Below are positions 26,047-35,227 of a stretch of DNA of 64,000 nucleotides, one piece after another. The stretch is taken from contig JAGBSO010000043.1 in NCBI GenBank assembly GCA_017631795.1, positions 1 to 64,000 on the forward strand, in the 5' to 3' direction. This stretch comes from Clostridia bacterium (lineage in GTDB: Bacteria; Bacillota; Clostridia; Oscillospirales; Acutalibacteraceae). How positions within the stretch are numbered: the stretch's first letter is position 1; every line of letters starts with the position of its first letter. A program made the position numbers and the translations under genes. A model generated the notes under the pieces. The model did no database searches. It saw only the letters and a program-made list of their open reading frames with translations, and was not told where the DNA came from.

Positions 26047-28332
26047 TCAGAGAGTTTTACCGTTGTAAACTATGCGCTTTCCTGTTGCGTCGCCATAAAG
26101 TTTGTAATCAGCAAGTTTGCCGTCTTTCCATTCAATATCAACTTTGATATTGCCCTTTGCACGAAGACCGTTTATGCTGCCTGTAGCCCATTTGTCGGGA
26201 AGTGCAGGGAGAAGATAGATTGTGTCTTCAGTAGACTGCATAAGCATTTCTGCAATACCGCTTACAGCACCGAAATTGCCGTCAATCTGGAAAGGAGGAT
26301 GTGCATCAAACATATTGGGATATGTACCGCCGCCGCCTTTATAATTGATAATATATTTATTATCTACAGGACGAAGCTGCATATCTATAAGCTGCATTGC
26401 ATGATTTCCGTCCCACATTCTTGCCCAGAAATTAATCTTCCAGCCAAGGCTCCAGCCTGTACCGTTATCTCCTCTGTATTCAAGAGTCTTACGACAAGCT
26501 TCAATCAATTCGGGAGTATCTTCATGGTTGATAAGTCTTGCGGGATGAAGAGCATAAAGATGTGAAATATGTCTGTGATGAGGCTCTGTCCATTCTTCTT
26601 CGTTGTACCATTCAAGAAGGTCACCCTTTGATCCGACTCTGAAAGGAAGCAATTTGGGAAGTTTGTCTGCTATATCATTGATTGTATCGCATGATTCATC
26701 AAGAATCTTTGAAGCTTTTATGCAGTTTCCAAACAACTCTTTTATGATTGACATTGTCATTGTTGATGTCTGTGATACAGAGCATTCTTCTTTTCCTACA
26801 TAGAAATCATTTTCAGGTGATGTTGACGGTGCAAGGATAAGATATCCGTCGTTATCAGGAATAAGAAGATCAAGGTAGAATTCTGCAGCTTTTTTCATTA
26901 CAGGATAAGCAACTTCACGCAGATAATTCTTATCAAGTGTATATTCATAATGTTCATAAAGATGTCTGCAGAGCCAGCCTGATGACATGGGCCAGAATGA
27001 CCACTGTGAGTTACCTTTAACAGGAGTTGTCATTCTCCAGATATCTATATTATGATGACCTGTGAAGCCTCTTGCATGATAAAGTTCTCTTGCAGTAGCT
27101 TCACCTGTTACGCTTATTTCTTTTACAAAATCAATAAGAGGAAGATGCATTTCAGGCATATCAACCATCAATGTGGGGAAATAGTTCATTTCAGTATTGA
27201 TATTTACTGTATAGTTGGAGCTCCATGGAGGTCTTACTCTGTGATTCCAGATACCCTGAAGATTCATTGCCTGTGTACCTTCTCTTGAACCTGCAATTGT
27301 AAGATATCTGCCGAAATTGAAGAGAAGACCGTAAAGTCCCATATCTTTTTTATTGCTGAAGAAAAGAGCAAGTCTCTTATCTGTTGGCACATTTTCTTTT
27401 TTGTCTGTACCGAGTTCAAGTGAAACTCTGTCATAGAATGATTTATAATCAGCAATGTGAGCATTCAGAATATCATCATAATTCTTTGAAGATACTGCAT
27501 CAAGCATTGACATGCAAGCGTTTTTGTATTCTTTTCCTTCAAGGTTAGGATGCTTGTCAAATCCGTTGAAGCTGCTTTCACATGTGAAATAAACCACAGC
27601 AGATGACGCATTGCTTACCACAATGCTGTTGTTGTTATATTCAACATTTCCGTCTGCAACAACTCTGACAGCACCTCTGAAGCTGATACCTTTTTTTGCT
27701 TCGTCATCAGAATACTGTATATATTCATCCTTAGGAATTTCATCAACATTACTCGGTGATAATGACGGGCAGATGCCATCAAGTACAAGAGCTTTTCCGT
27801 CAGCAGAAACAGAATTTCTGAGCGGTGAATTCATTTTGAGAGTAAAGCTTACTGCATTGGCTTTGTCTGATTCAACCTTCATAACGAATGCTTTGTCAGG
27901 ATGAGAAACAAATGATGTTCTTGTATATTTGACATCAGATTTTTCATATTCAACTGTATGCACTGCAGTGGTGAGATCAAGTTTTCTTGAATAATTCTTG
28001 ACAAAACCTTTATGGCATTCGAGAATGATATCACCAAAAGGCATATATGCTTCAGAATTAAGACCTTCAAAACCGGATTCAAGTGTTCTCTGAGCTTCAC
28101 ATAACTTACCCGCCATTGCAAGGTCACGTGCTTTTGCAAAACTGTCATATGAACACATGTGATGATATGTTTTCGGATAACCTGTCCAGAGCTGATCATA
28201 GTTAAGTGAAATTGTTTCAGTCTGAGCTTTTCCGTAAATCATTGCACCTATACTTCCGTTACCGAGAGGAAGTGCAGCAGTCCAGGCTTTTGCCGGCTTT
28301 TTGTAATAAAGTAAATGAGAATCTGTACCCAT
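26047..28332 (-). CDS. Glycoside hydrolase family 95 (alpha-L-fucosidase type)
   Basis: This 761-residue protein lines up along its length with GH95: WTAALPLGNGSIGAMIYG at the start, LQGIWN and PPWSSNYTVNINTEMNYFP in the (alpha/alpha)6 barrel with the asparagines of the active site, HISHLYALHP, and IDGNFGAVSGIAEMLMQS with the acidic residue near the end. GH95 enzymes remove alpha-1,2-linked L-fucose, and some act on L-galactose. There is no signal peptide, so it should act on imported oligosaccharides. AAGGAG precedes ATG 28332. It forms an operon with serine dehydratase. A FucO-like reductase at 59.9 kb would fit downstream fucose catabolism. Confidence 0.93.
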   Translation of the reverse strand: MGTDSHLLYYKKPAKAWTAALPLGNGSIGAMIYGKAQTETISLNYDQLWTGYPKTYHHMCSYDSFAKARDLAMAGKLCEAQRTLESGFEGLNSEAYMPFGDIILECHKGFVKNYSRKLDLTTAVHTVEYEKSDVKYTRTSFVSHPDKAFVMKVESDKANAVSFTLKMNSPLRNSVSADGKALVLDGICPSLSPSNVDEIPKDEYIQYSDDEAKKGISFRGAVRVVADGNVEYNNNSIVVSNASSAVVYFTCESSFNGFDKHPNLEGKEYKNACMSMLDAVSSKNYDDILNAHIADYKSFYDRVSLELGTDKKENVPTDKRLALFFSNKKDMGLYGLLFNFGRYLTIAGSREGTQAMNLQGIWNHRVRPPWSSNYTVNINTEMNYFPTLMVDMPEMHLPLIDFVKEISVTGEATARELYHARGFTGHHNIDIWRMTTPVKGNSQWSFWPMSSGWLCRHLYEHYEYTLDKNYLREVAYPVMKKAAEFYLDLLIPDNDGYLILAPSTSPENDFYVGKEECSVSQTSTMTMSIIKELFGNCIKASKILDESCDTINDIADKLPKLLPFRVGSKGDLLEWYNEEEWTEPHHRHISHLYALHPARLINHEDTPELIEACRKTLEYRGDNGTGWSLGWKINFWARMWDGNHAMQLIDMQLRPVDNKYIINYKGGGGTYPNMFDAHPPFQIDGNFGAVSGIAEMLMQSTEDTIYLLPALPDKWATGSINGLRAKGNIKVDIEWKDGKLADYKLYGDATGKRIVYNGKTL

Positions 28333-28363
28333 AATAGTTCTCCTTTTTATTTTGTTATATTTA

Positions 28364-28392
28364 ATAATACATTAAGATTAGTGCATTTGCAA
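28364..28392 (-). promoter_or_regulatory. Sigma-A-type promoter of the GH95 operon
   Basis: Minus strand: TTGCAA -35 (28387-28392), 17-base spacer, TATTAT -10 (28364-28369). Confidence 0.72.
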
Positions 28393-28417
28393 TATTAAAA
28401 TAAAATATTTTGGTTAC

Positions 28418-28446
28418 TTGCTTTTTTTTGAATATTGAGTTAATAT
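28418..28446 (+). promoter_or_regulatory. Promoter of the BaiN-like pseudogene/cmk/ispH-S1 unit
   Basis: TTGCTT -35 (28418-28423), 17-base spacer, TAATAT -10 (28441-28446), divergent from the GH95 promoter. Confidence 0.6.
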
Positions 28447-28483
28447 ATTAAAAGAATAAATTTTAAGGATTAAGTGTAAAGCT

Positions 28484-29713
28484 ATGTATGATGTTCTTGT
28501 TATAGGCGGCGGTGCAGCAGGTTGTATGGCTGCAGGATTTGCAGCAAAAAACGGCAATAAAGTTTTACTTGCGGAACGCAACGATAAAATAGGCAGAAAA
28601 GTCATGATTACGGGAAAAGGCCGATGTAATGTTACTAATGCCTGTTCCCTGCTGAATGAATTTATTGAAAATGTTCCTGTAAACGGCAGATTTTTATATG
28701 GTGCGTTATCAAGATTTATGCCTTTCGATACAATGGATTTCTTTGAAGACAAAGGTGTAACTTTAAAAATCGAACGCGGTAACAGAGTTTTTCCCGAATC
28801 TGACAAAGCTGTTGAGATTGTGGATGCTCTTCATAATTTTCTCAAAGACAGCGGTGTAAAAAGAGTTAAAGCAAGAATTGTGAAATTCAATACATAAAAC
28901 AACAGAATTGTTTCTGCTGAAGATGAAGACGGTAATGAATATGTTGCTGAAAAATACATAATAGCAACAGGCGGAAAATCATATCCTCTTACAGGGTCTA
29001 CAGGTGACGGATATAATCTTGCCAAGCAGTGCGGACACACAATAACTCAATTGAAACCGTCTCTTGTTCCTGTCAATACTTCTGACAGCTGGACAGGTTC
29101 TCTTCAGGGTTTAGCACTTAAAAATATCGCCATTACAGTCCGTGACAATGACACATATAATGAAGTTTTTCATGATTTCGGAGAAATGCTCTTCACTCAC
29201 TTCGGTGTGAGCGGACCTGTTATTCTGAGTGCAAGTTCACATATGAAGAACATGCGTGACGGCAAATATACAATAGAAATCGATCTGAAACCGGGACTTA
29301 CAGACGAAAAACTGGATGCAAGAATTCTTCGTGATTTCAGCGAAAATGCAAACAAATCAATCGCAAATGCTCTTGGTAAACTTCTTCCCTCAAAACTCAT
29401 CCCTGTTATAGTTCGTCTGAGTGAAATTCCCACTGACATGAAAGTCAATCAGATAACAAAAGATATGCGTCACGACCTTGTTTATCTTCTCAAACATTTT
29501 GAAGTCAATGTGGAATCATTCAGATCACTTGATGAAGCGATTGTAACATCAGGTGGCGTTTCTGTAAAAGAAATAAATCCAAAAACAATGCAGTCTACAT
29601 TATGCGAGAATTTGTATTTTTCAGGTGAAGTCATTGATGTTGATGCATACACAGGCGGATTCAATCTTCAGATAGCATTTTCAACCGGTGTTCTTGCCGG
29701 AAAATCAGTTTAA
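28484..29713 (+). pseudogene. BaiN/HI0933-family flavoprotein gene interrupted by an in-frame TAA
   Basis: The reading frame encodes a 409-residue FAD-dependent oxidoreductase of the HI0933/YtfP/BaiN family: the dinucleotide fold VLVIGGGAAGCMAAGFAA, the family block GRKVMITGKGRCNVTN, the later IIATGGKSYPLTGSTGDGY, HFGVSGPVIL and a terminal GGFNLQIAFSTG. Codon 138 (28895-28897) is TAA, between VKFNT and NNRIVSAEDE; the frame and homology continue unbroken on both sides with no indel. Only one point change is needed to restore it. The break removes the second flavin-binding part, so the truncated 137-residue product should be inactive. Its place before cmk and ispH-S1 is the usual clostridial order. 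Confidence 0.88.
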
Positions 29714-29728
29714 TGAGGTGTGCAGATT

Positions 29729-30385
29729 ATGATTAATATTGCAATTGACGGTCCTGCAGGTGCAGGCAAAAGCAGTGTGGCAAAAGCTGTTGCTGCAAAA
29801 CTCGGTTTTATTTATGTTGATACAGGTGCATTATATAGATCAATAGGTGTCAGTGCACTCAGAAATAATATACAGACTGATGATGCACAGGCTGTTGAAG
29901 CATTATTGCCAGAAATAAAAGTAGAGCTCAGGTTTATTGACGGTACGCAAAGAGTATTTCTTAACGGTGAGGATGTTTCTGAAGTTATCAGAATGCCTGA
30001 AGCATCTATGGCTGCTTCAAATGTTTCCGCTATCCCTGCTGTCAGAGCATTTCTGCTTGATTTACAGCGTGATATGGCAAAAAACAACAACGTTATTATG
30101 GATGGCAGAGACATAGGCACGGTTATTCTGCCTGATGCTCAGTATAAATTCTTCCTTACAGCTTCTGCAGAAGTAAGAGCGGACAGAAGATTCAAAGAGC
30201 TTGCAGCAAAAGGTATAGCTGTTGATTACAAGGCTCTGCTTGATGAAATAATTCAACGTGACTACAATGATTCACACAGAGAAACAGCACCTTTAAAGCA
30301 AGCTGATGATGCGATATTGATAGATTCTAGTGATATGAATATCGAAGAAGTTATCAACGCTATAATAAGCAATATCAAGGTGTGA
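29729..30385 (+). CDS. cmk: Cytidylate kinase
   Basis: This 218-residue kinase phosphorylates CMP and dCMP. It has the P-loop IDGPAGAGKSSVAKAVA at the N terminus, VDTGALYRSIG, the MDGRDIGTVILPDA block and the lid motif RRFKEL. Length is typical. I start at ATG 29729 with a GAGGTG Shine-Dalgarno; a GTG at 29720 is part of that site. Its stop (30383-30385) is five bases before the ispH-S1 start, so the genes are tightly coupled. Confidence 0.96.
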   Translation: MINIAIDGPAGAGKSSVAKAVAAKLGFIYVDTGALYRSIGVSALRNNIQTDDAQAVEALLPEIKVELRFIDGTQRVFLNGEDVSEVIRMPEASMAASNVSAIPAVRAFLLDLQRDMAKNNNVIMDGRDIGTVILPDAQYKFFLTASAEVRADRRFKELAAKGIAVDYKALLDEIIQRDYNDSHRETAPLKQADDAILIDSSDMNIEEVINAIISNIKV

Positions 30386-30390
30386 TAAAA

Positions 30391-32457
30391 ATGGATATTA
30401 TTCTTTCCGAATCAGCAGGCTTTTGTTTTGGTGTCAATAAAGCTGTAAACAAAGTTGAATCATTGCTTGCCGAAGGAAAAAAAGTTGCCACACTCGGCCC
30501 TCTGATTCATAATCCGGCATATATCAGAAGTCTTGAAGCGAGAGGAACTGTCATTGTTGATAATATCGCTGATGTTCCGACAGATTATGAGCTTGTGATA
30601 CGTGCTCACGGTGTAACAAAAGATACGATTGAACAGTTGCGAAATTCAGGACTGAGTTTTTCTGATGCTACATGTCCTTTTGTTATGAAAATACAAAAAA
30701 TCATTGAAAAAGAATCCACAGAAAACAACATTGTGATGATTGCGGGTGATGAAAAACATCCCGAAGTAATCGGATTCAGAAGTTATTGCAAAGGCAGTTC
30801 ATTTGTTTTTAAAGACAGTAAAGAGCTTGTTGACATTATAGAAAATAACAAAAATCTTCAAACAGCTGAGCTGATTTATGTAGCTCAGACAACATTCAGC
30901 ACTGAAGAATACAAAAAATGTTCAAAAATAATAAAAAAGTACTGTACAAATGTAAAAATATTTGATACAATATGTGATGCAACGTCAAAAAGACAAAAAG
31001 ATGCTTGCAATTTATCACAAAGATGTGATATAATTATAATAATTGGTGGTCGGATAAGTTCAAATACACAGAAGTTGAAAAGTGTATGTGAAAAAAACAC
31101 AAAAACTTATCTTATCGAGTCTGCTGAAGAATTGAATGCAATTGATTTCAGCGGATGCTCAACAATTGGCGTTACGGCGGGAGCCTCAACTCCCGTCTGC
31201 ATAATAAAGGAGGTAATTAAAAAAATGTCCGAACTTGTAAACAACATTGAATCTGCTGAAGCTGTTGGACAGGCTGTCGCTGATTCAGACATGTCTTTCG
31301 AGGAAGCTCTCGAAGAATCATTAAAAAGTCTTAATTCCGATCAGAAGGTAGTTGGTATCGTACTTCGTGTAACTCCTACTGAAATTCAGGTAGATATAGG
31401 CAGAAAGCAGACAGGTATCATTCCTTATGATGAGTACAGTGCTGATCCTACAGCTGACCCTGCAAAGGAAGTTAAAGTCGGTGACGAGCTCAATCTTATC
31501 ATCATGAAGACTAATGATGCAGATGGCTTTATCACTCTGTCCAAAAAACGTTATGATGCACAGTCAAACTGGAGCAGCATTGCAGCAGCAAAAGATAACG
31601 GTGAAGTTCTTACAGGTAATGTTACTGAAATTCTTCCCAAGGGTGTTATCGTTTTCGCTAACAGCGTAAGAGTTTTCATTCCCGCTTCACAGGCTACTCT
31701 TTCAAGAAATGAAAATCTTGAAGATCTTCGCGGTAAGTCAGTAAGCTTCAGAATTATTGATGTTGATAACAGAAGAAGAAGAGTTGTAGGTTCAATCAGC
31801 TCAGTTCTTCGTGAAGAACGCAAGGCATCAAGAGATGCATTCTGGTCACAGGTTGAAGTTGGTCAGAAATATAACGGTACTGTTGTTTCTCTTACAGAGT
31901 TTGGTGCTTTTGTTGAGCTTGCTGCAGGCGTTCAGGGTCTTTGCCATAAGTCAGAACTTTCATGGAATCGAATCAAGCATCCTTCAGAAGTTATTGCTAT
32001 CGGTGATACTCTTGAAGTTACTATTAAGAATATTGATGCAGAAAACAAAAAGATTTCTCTTGGCTTTAAGAAGATCGAAGACAGTCCTTGGGAAATTCTC
32101 AGAAGAGACTACCCTGTTGGTTCAACAATCGATGTTCAGATTGTCAGCCTTACAACATTCGGTGCTTTTGCACAGATTATTCCTCATATCCAGGGTCTTA
32201 TCCACATCTCACAGATTGCAAATCACAGAGTTGAAAAGCCTCAGGATGAACTTAACGTTGGCGATACAGTCAAAGTTATGATCACAAATATTGATTTTGA
32301 AAAGAAGCACGTAAGCCTTTCAATCAGAGCTCTTCTTGCTCCTGAAGAAACTGAAGTTGCTGAAGAAGTTGCTGAGAACGAAGTTCCCGAAGGTACAGCA
32401 GTGCCCATCGAAGAACTTCTTGCTAAAGCTGAAGCTGAATCTGCTACAGAAGAATAA
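30391..32457 (+). CDS. ispH: IspH (HMB-PP reductase) fused to ribosomal protein S1-type domains
   Basis: This 688-residue protein joins two functions. Residues 1 to about 276 are IspH/LytB, the 4Fe-4S enzyme that finishes the MEP isoprenoid pathway; its cluster cysteines are in AGFCFGVN (Cys 12), SDATCPFV and FDTICDATSKRQ, and AHGV carries a conserved histidine. Residues about 300-660 hold four S1 RNA-binding repeats with GAFVELAAGVQGLCHKSE and GAFAQIIPHIQGLIHIS type signatures, followed by an acidic tail. This fusion is known in clostridia. The start at ATG 30391 follows AAGGTG. An excellent Shine-Dalgarno and in-frame ATG (31225) at the joint could produce S1 separately. A strong terminator follows. 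Confidence 0.96.
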   Translation: MDIILSESAGFCFGVNKAVNKVESLLAEGKKVATLGPLIHNPAYIRSLEARGTVIVDNIADVPTDYELVIRAHGVTKDTIEQLRNSGLSFSDATCPFVMKIQKIIEKESTENNIVMIAGDEKHPEVIGFRSYCKGSSFVFKDSKELVDIIENNKNLQTAELIYVAQTTFSTEEYKKCSKIIKKYCTNVKIFDTICDATSKRQKDACNLSQRCDIIIIIGGRISSNTQKLKSVCEKNTKTYLIESAEELNAIDFSGCSTIGVTAGASTPVCIIKEVIKKMSELVNNIESAEAVGQAVADSDMSFEEALEESLKSLNSDQKVVGIVLRVTPTEIQVDIGRKQTGIIPYDEYSADPTADPAKEVKVGDELNLIIMKTNDADGFITLSKKRYDAQSNWSSIAAAKDNGEVLTGNVTEILPKGVIVFANSVRVFIPASQATLSRNENLEDLRGKSVSFRIIDVDNRRRRVVGSISSVLREERKASRDAFWSQVEVGQKYNGTVVSLTEFGAFVELAAGVQGLCHKSELSWNRIKHPSEVIAIGDTLEVTIKNIDAENKKISLGFKKIEDSPWEILRRDYPVGSTIDVQIVSLTTFGAFAQIIPHIQGLIHISQIANHRVEKPQDELNVGDTVKVMITNIDFEKKHVSLSIRALLAPEETEVAEEVAENEVPEGTAVPIEELLAKAEAESATEE
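31206..31227 (+). promoter_or_regulatory. Internal Shine-Dalgarno and in-frame ATG at the IspH-S1 joint
   Basis: AAAGGAGGT (31206-31214) is ten bases upstream of ATG 31225, codon 279 of the fusion and exactly at the domain boundary. Initiation here would give a 410-residue stand-alone S1 protein. Confidence 0.7.
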
Positions 32458-32479
32458 TTCAATAGCACATAAAAAAAAT

Positions 32480-32509
32480 TAACCTCCGGTTCATCCGGAG
32501 GTTATTTTG
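32480..32509 (+). terminator. Intrinsic terminator after ispH-S1
   Basis: TAACCTCCGG and CCGGAGGTTA form a perfect ten-pair stem with a five-base loop, flanked by an A-run and a T-run. It can serve both ispH-S1 and the convergent pyr operon. Confidence 0.9.
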
Positions 32510-32525
32510 TTGAACAAATGAGATA

Positions 32526-32960
32526 TTATTTTATGTCGCCATGTTTCTTGCATTTTGATTCACAATAAATGCATCTGTATACGAGATTTTCTTTGTCTGT
32601 AAGTTTGAATATGTTCGGAAGCTCTTGCTCAATTGAAGTAATACATCTGGGATTAGTGCATCTGATAACATCTTTGATAGTTTCAGGCGGATCAATATGT
32701 CGTCTTTCCGCAACTTTGCCGTCTTTTATTATATTAACAGTGACACCTGGAGCAAGATAGCCGAGTACATCGAGATTTATATCAATAGGTTCACAGATTT
32801 TAAGAATATCTTTTCTGCCCATTTTAACACTTGTTGCATTCTTGATGATTGCAACCTGACAACCGAGTTTATCAAGATTGAGTGCTTTATATATATCCAT
32901 CGCACCGCCGGCCTGGATATGATCAAGAACAACACCGTTTGTAATTGTATTAAGAATCAT
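32526..32960 (-). CDS. pyrI: Aspartate carbamoyltransferase regulatory subunit
   Basis: This 144-residue protein is the nucleotide-binding regulatory chain of ATCase. The N-terminal part (GVVLDHIQAGGAMDIYKAL) is the allosteric domain; the C-terminal zinc domain has four cysteines in CTNPRC and CIYC. It couples ATCase to CTP/ATP feedback, unlike the unregulated Bacillus enzyme. Its ATG lies one base after the pyrB stop codon, and it is the last gene of the pyr operon. Confidence 0.96.
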   Translation of the reverse strand: MILNTITNGVVLDHIQAGGAMDIYKALNLDKLGCQVAIIKNATSVKMGRKDILKICEPIDINLDVLGYLAPGVTVNIIKDGKVAERRHIDPPETIKDVIRCTNPRCITSIEQELPNIFKLTDKENLVYRCIYCESKCKKHGDIK

Positions 32961-32961
32961 C

Positions 32962-33873
32962 TTATTCCACCCCCAGAAGCTTCATGATGAGAGCCATTCT
33001 GATATATTTTCCGTTGAGAGCCTGTTCAAAGTAACAAGCACGTTTGTCATTATCAATTTCAACAGAAATTTCATTGACTCTGGGAAGCGGATGCAGAATT
33101 GAAAGATCTTCTTTTGCTTTCTCAAGTTTTGACATGTTAAGAATATATGTATCCTTGAGTCTGAGATAATCTTCTTCATTGAAGAATCTTTCTCTCTGCA
33201 CTCTTGTCATATAAAGAATGTCAAGCTCAGGAATTGCATCTTCAAGACTTCTTGTTTCAACATACTCAACACCGTCTTTATCAAGTTCCTGCTTGATATA
33301 TGAAGGCACTTTTAATTCATCAGGTGAGATAAGAACAAATTTCACATTGTTATATCTAGCCATAGCACCGATAAGTGAATGAACAGTTCTGCCGAACTTA
33401 AGGTCACCGCAGAGACCTACAACAAGATTTTCAAATCTTCCCTTCTCTCTGTTGATTGTGAGAAGGTCTGTAAGAGTCTGTGTGGGATGATTATGACCGC
33501 CGTCACCTGCATTGATTATAGGAACGAGTGAATGCATTGATGCAACAAGCGGTGCACCTTCTTTGGGATGACGCATAGCAATAATATCAGCATATCCGCT
33601 GCATACTCTTACTGTATCAGCAACACTCTCACCTTTTGATGCAGATGAATTATCAGCTGATGAAAATCCGAGAACATTACCACCGAGTTCATACATGGCT
33701 GCTTCAAAACTGAGTCTTGTTCTGGTTGAAGCTTCATAGAAAAGTGTTGCAAGTTTTTTACCCTTGCATTTTTCTGAATATTTTGCAGGATCAGAAATGA
33801 TATCTTTTGCAACTGCAATAAGTTCATCTATTTCCTGTGTTGAAAGCTCTTTTATGTCAATAAGGCTTCTCAT
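32962..33873 (-). CDS. pyrB: Aspartate carbamoyltransferase catalytic subunit
   Basis: This 303-residue enzyme joins carbamoyl phosphate and aspartate, the first committed pyrimidine step. It has the carbamoyl-phosphate motif STRTRLSFE (about residues 52-60), [14 protein letters not shown] and the aspartate-binding loop region [18 protein letters not shown] lies near the C terminus. Length is typical. It is two bases after pyrE and immediately before pyrI, so catalytic and regulatory chains are co-translated. Confidence 0.97.
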   Translation of the reverse strand: MRSLIDIKELSTQEIDELIAVAKDIISDPAKYSEKCKGKKLATLFYEASTRTRLSFEAAMYELGGNVLGFSSADNSSASKGESVADTVRVCSGYADIIAMRHPKEGAPLVASMHSLVPIINAGDGGHNHPTQTLTDLLTINREKGRFENLVVGLCGDLKFGRTVHSLIGAMARYNNVKFVLISPDELKVPSYIKQELDKDGVEYVETRSLEDAIPELDILYMTRVQRERFFNEEDYLRLKDTYILNMSKLEKAKEDLSILHPLPRVNEISVEIDNDKRACYFEQALNGKYIRMALIMKLLGVE

Positions 33874-33875
33874 AA

Positions 33876-34508
33876 TTAAGCACCTATCCAGCTTTCATCA
33901 GAAGGATTATTTCTGAATTTAATAAGTTTTGCGATGTCTTCGGGTTTGATATAACCTTCATCAGCAGCAACTTCAGCAATAACATCAAAACATGTGAGGC
34001 TGACATTCTTCACATTTGCAGCAGCAAGTCTGTCTATACCCTTCTGCATACCGTATGTAAATATGCTGACGATACCGAGAACTTCTGCGCCTGCTTCACG
34101 GAGAGCATCAACAACATCAATAACGCTGCCGCCTGTTGAAATAAGATCTTCAACAACAACGACTTTCTGACCTTTTTCAAGTTTGCCTTCGATTCTGTTC
34201 TGTCTGCCATGGTCTTTGTTGCCTGAACGAACATAACCCATGGGCATATCAAGAAGATGAGCTGCAATAGCTGCATGAGCAATACCTGCTGTGCTTGTAC
34301 CCATAAGTACTTCGCAATCAGGATATTCTTTTTTTACTGTTTCAGCAATTGCACTTTCAACAACCACTCTGTGTTCCGGTGCTGTGAGTATAAGTCTGTT
34401 ATCACAATAAACAGGGCTCTTGATACCGCTTGCCCATGTAAAAGGTTCTTCGGGACGGAAGAAAACTGCACCGATTGATAATAATGCTTTAGCTACTTTT
34501 TTCTGCAT
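33876..34508 (-). CDS. pyrE: Orotate phosphoribosyltransferase
   Basis: This 210-residue transferase makes OMP from orotate and PRPP. The PRPP-binding motif is [14 protein letters not shown] (about residues 115-128), and [16 protein letters not shown] is the usual N-terminal signature with the substrate loop. AAAGGAG precedes ATG 34508. It is the fifth gene of the pyr operon. Confidence 0.96.
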   Translation of the reverse strand: MQKKVAKALLSIGAVFFRPEEPFTWASGIKSPVYCDNRLILTAPEHRVVVESAIAETVKKEYPDCEVLMGTSTAGIAHAAIAAHLLDMPMGYVRSGNKDHGRQNRIEGKLEKGQKVVVVEDLISTGGSVIDVVDALREAGAEVLGIVSIFTYGMQKGIDRLAAANVKNVSLTCFDVIAEVAADEGYIKPEDIAKLIKFRNNPSDESWIGA

Positions 34509-34528
34509 TTTATATTTCTCCTTTTAAA

Positions 34529-35227
34529 TTAATCTACAAATTCATTTACGCATCTTCTGTAAGCCGCTACGGGGTCTTCTGCAGCTGTTATGGGACGACC
34601 TACAACAATGTAGTCAGAACCGATTTCTTTTGCTTTTTCAGGTGTTGTAACACGAACCTGATCACCGATGTCACCATCTGCAAATCTGATACCGGGGGTA
34701 ATAGTATAGAATTCTTTACCGCAGATATCGTGTACTTTTGATGCTTCAAGAGGTGAACATACTACACCGTCAAGACCTGCTTTTTTTGCATTTGAAGCAT
34801 AGTGCATAACAACTTCGTCAATGGGCTTATCTATAAGAAGATCTGTCTTCATTCTTTCTTCACTTGTTGATGTAAGCTGAGTTACGGCAAGAAGAATAGG
34901 TCTTGTGCCGTCGGGTCTTGTGAGACCTTCGATTGCTGCTTCCATCATTGCGATTGTACCGCCTGCGTGAAGGTTGCACATATCAACATCAAGAGCTGAA
35001 AGAACTGACATTGCTTTTTTTACTGTGTTGGGAATGTCATGAAGTTTGAGGTCGAGGAAAATCTTGTGGCCTCTTTCCTTGATTTCACGTACAATTGAAG
35101 GACCTTCTGCATAGAAAAGTTCCATACCGATTTTTACAAACGGTTTTTCTTCCTTAAAATTATCAAGGAATTTCATACATGCATCTTTACCTGCGAAGTC
35201 GCAAGCGATAATTACGTCTTTACCCAT
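34529..35227 (-). CDS. pyrF: Orotidine 5'-phosphate decarboxylase
   Basis: This 232-residue TIM-barrel enzyme converts OMP to UMP. The catalytic Asp-Lys array is in FLDLKLHDIPNTV (about residues 58-70), with a GIRFADG phosphate-loop region and VVGRPITAAEDP near the end. The length and motif fit the short bacterial type. Its ATG overlaps the pyrD stop by one base (TAATG), indicating translational coupling. Confidence 0.96.
   Translation of the reverse strand: MGKDVIIACDFAGKDACMKFLDNFKEEKPFVKIGMELFYAEGPSIVREIKERGHKIFLDLKLHDIPNTVKKAMSVLSALDVDMCNLHAGGTIAMMEAAIEGLTRPDGTRPILLAVTQLTSTSEERMKTDLLIDKPIDEVVMHYASNAKKAGLDGVVCSPLEASKVHDICGKEFYTITPGIRFADGDIGDQVRVTTPEKAKEIGSDYIVVGRPITAAEDPVAAYRRCVNEFVD

Noticed and set aside
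26023..26565. A 180-codon plus-strand open frame opposite the GH95 gene
   Set aside because: No ribosome-binding site and complete overlap with conserved GH95 sequence.
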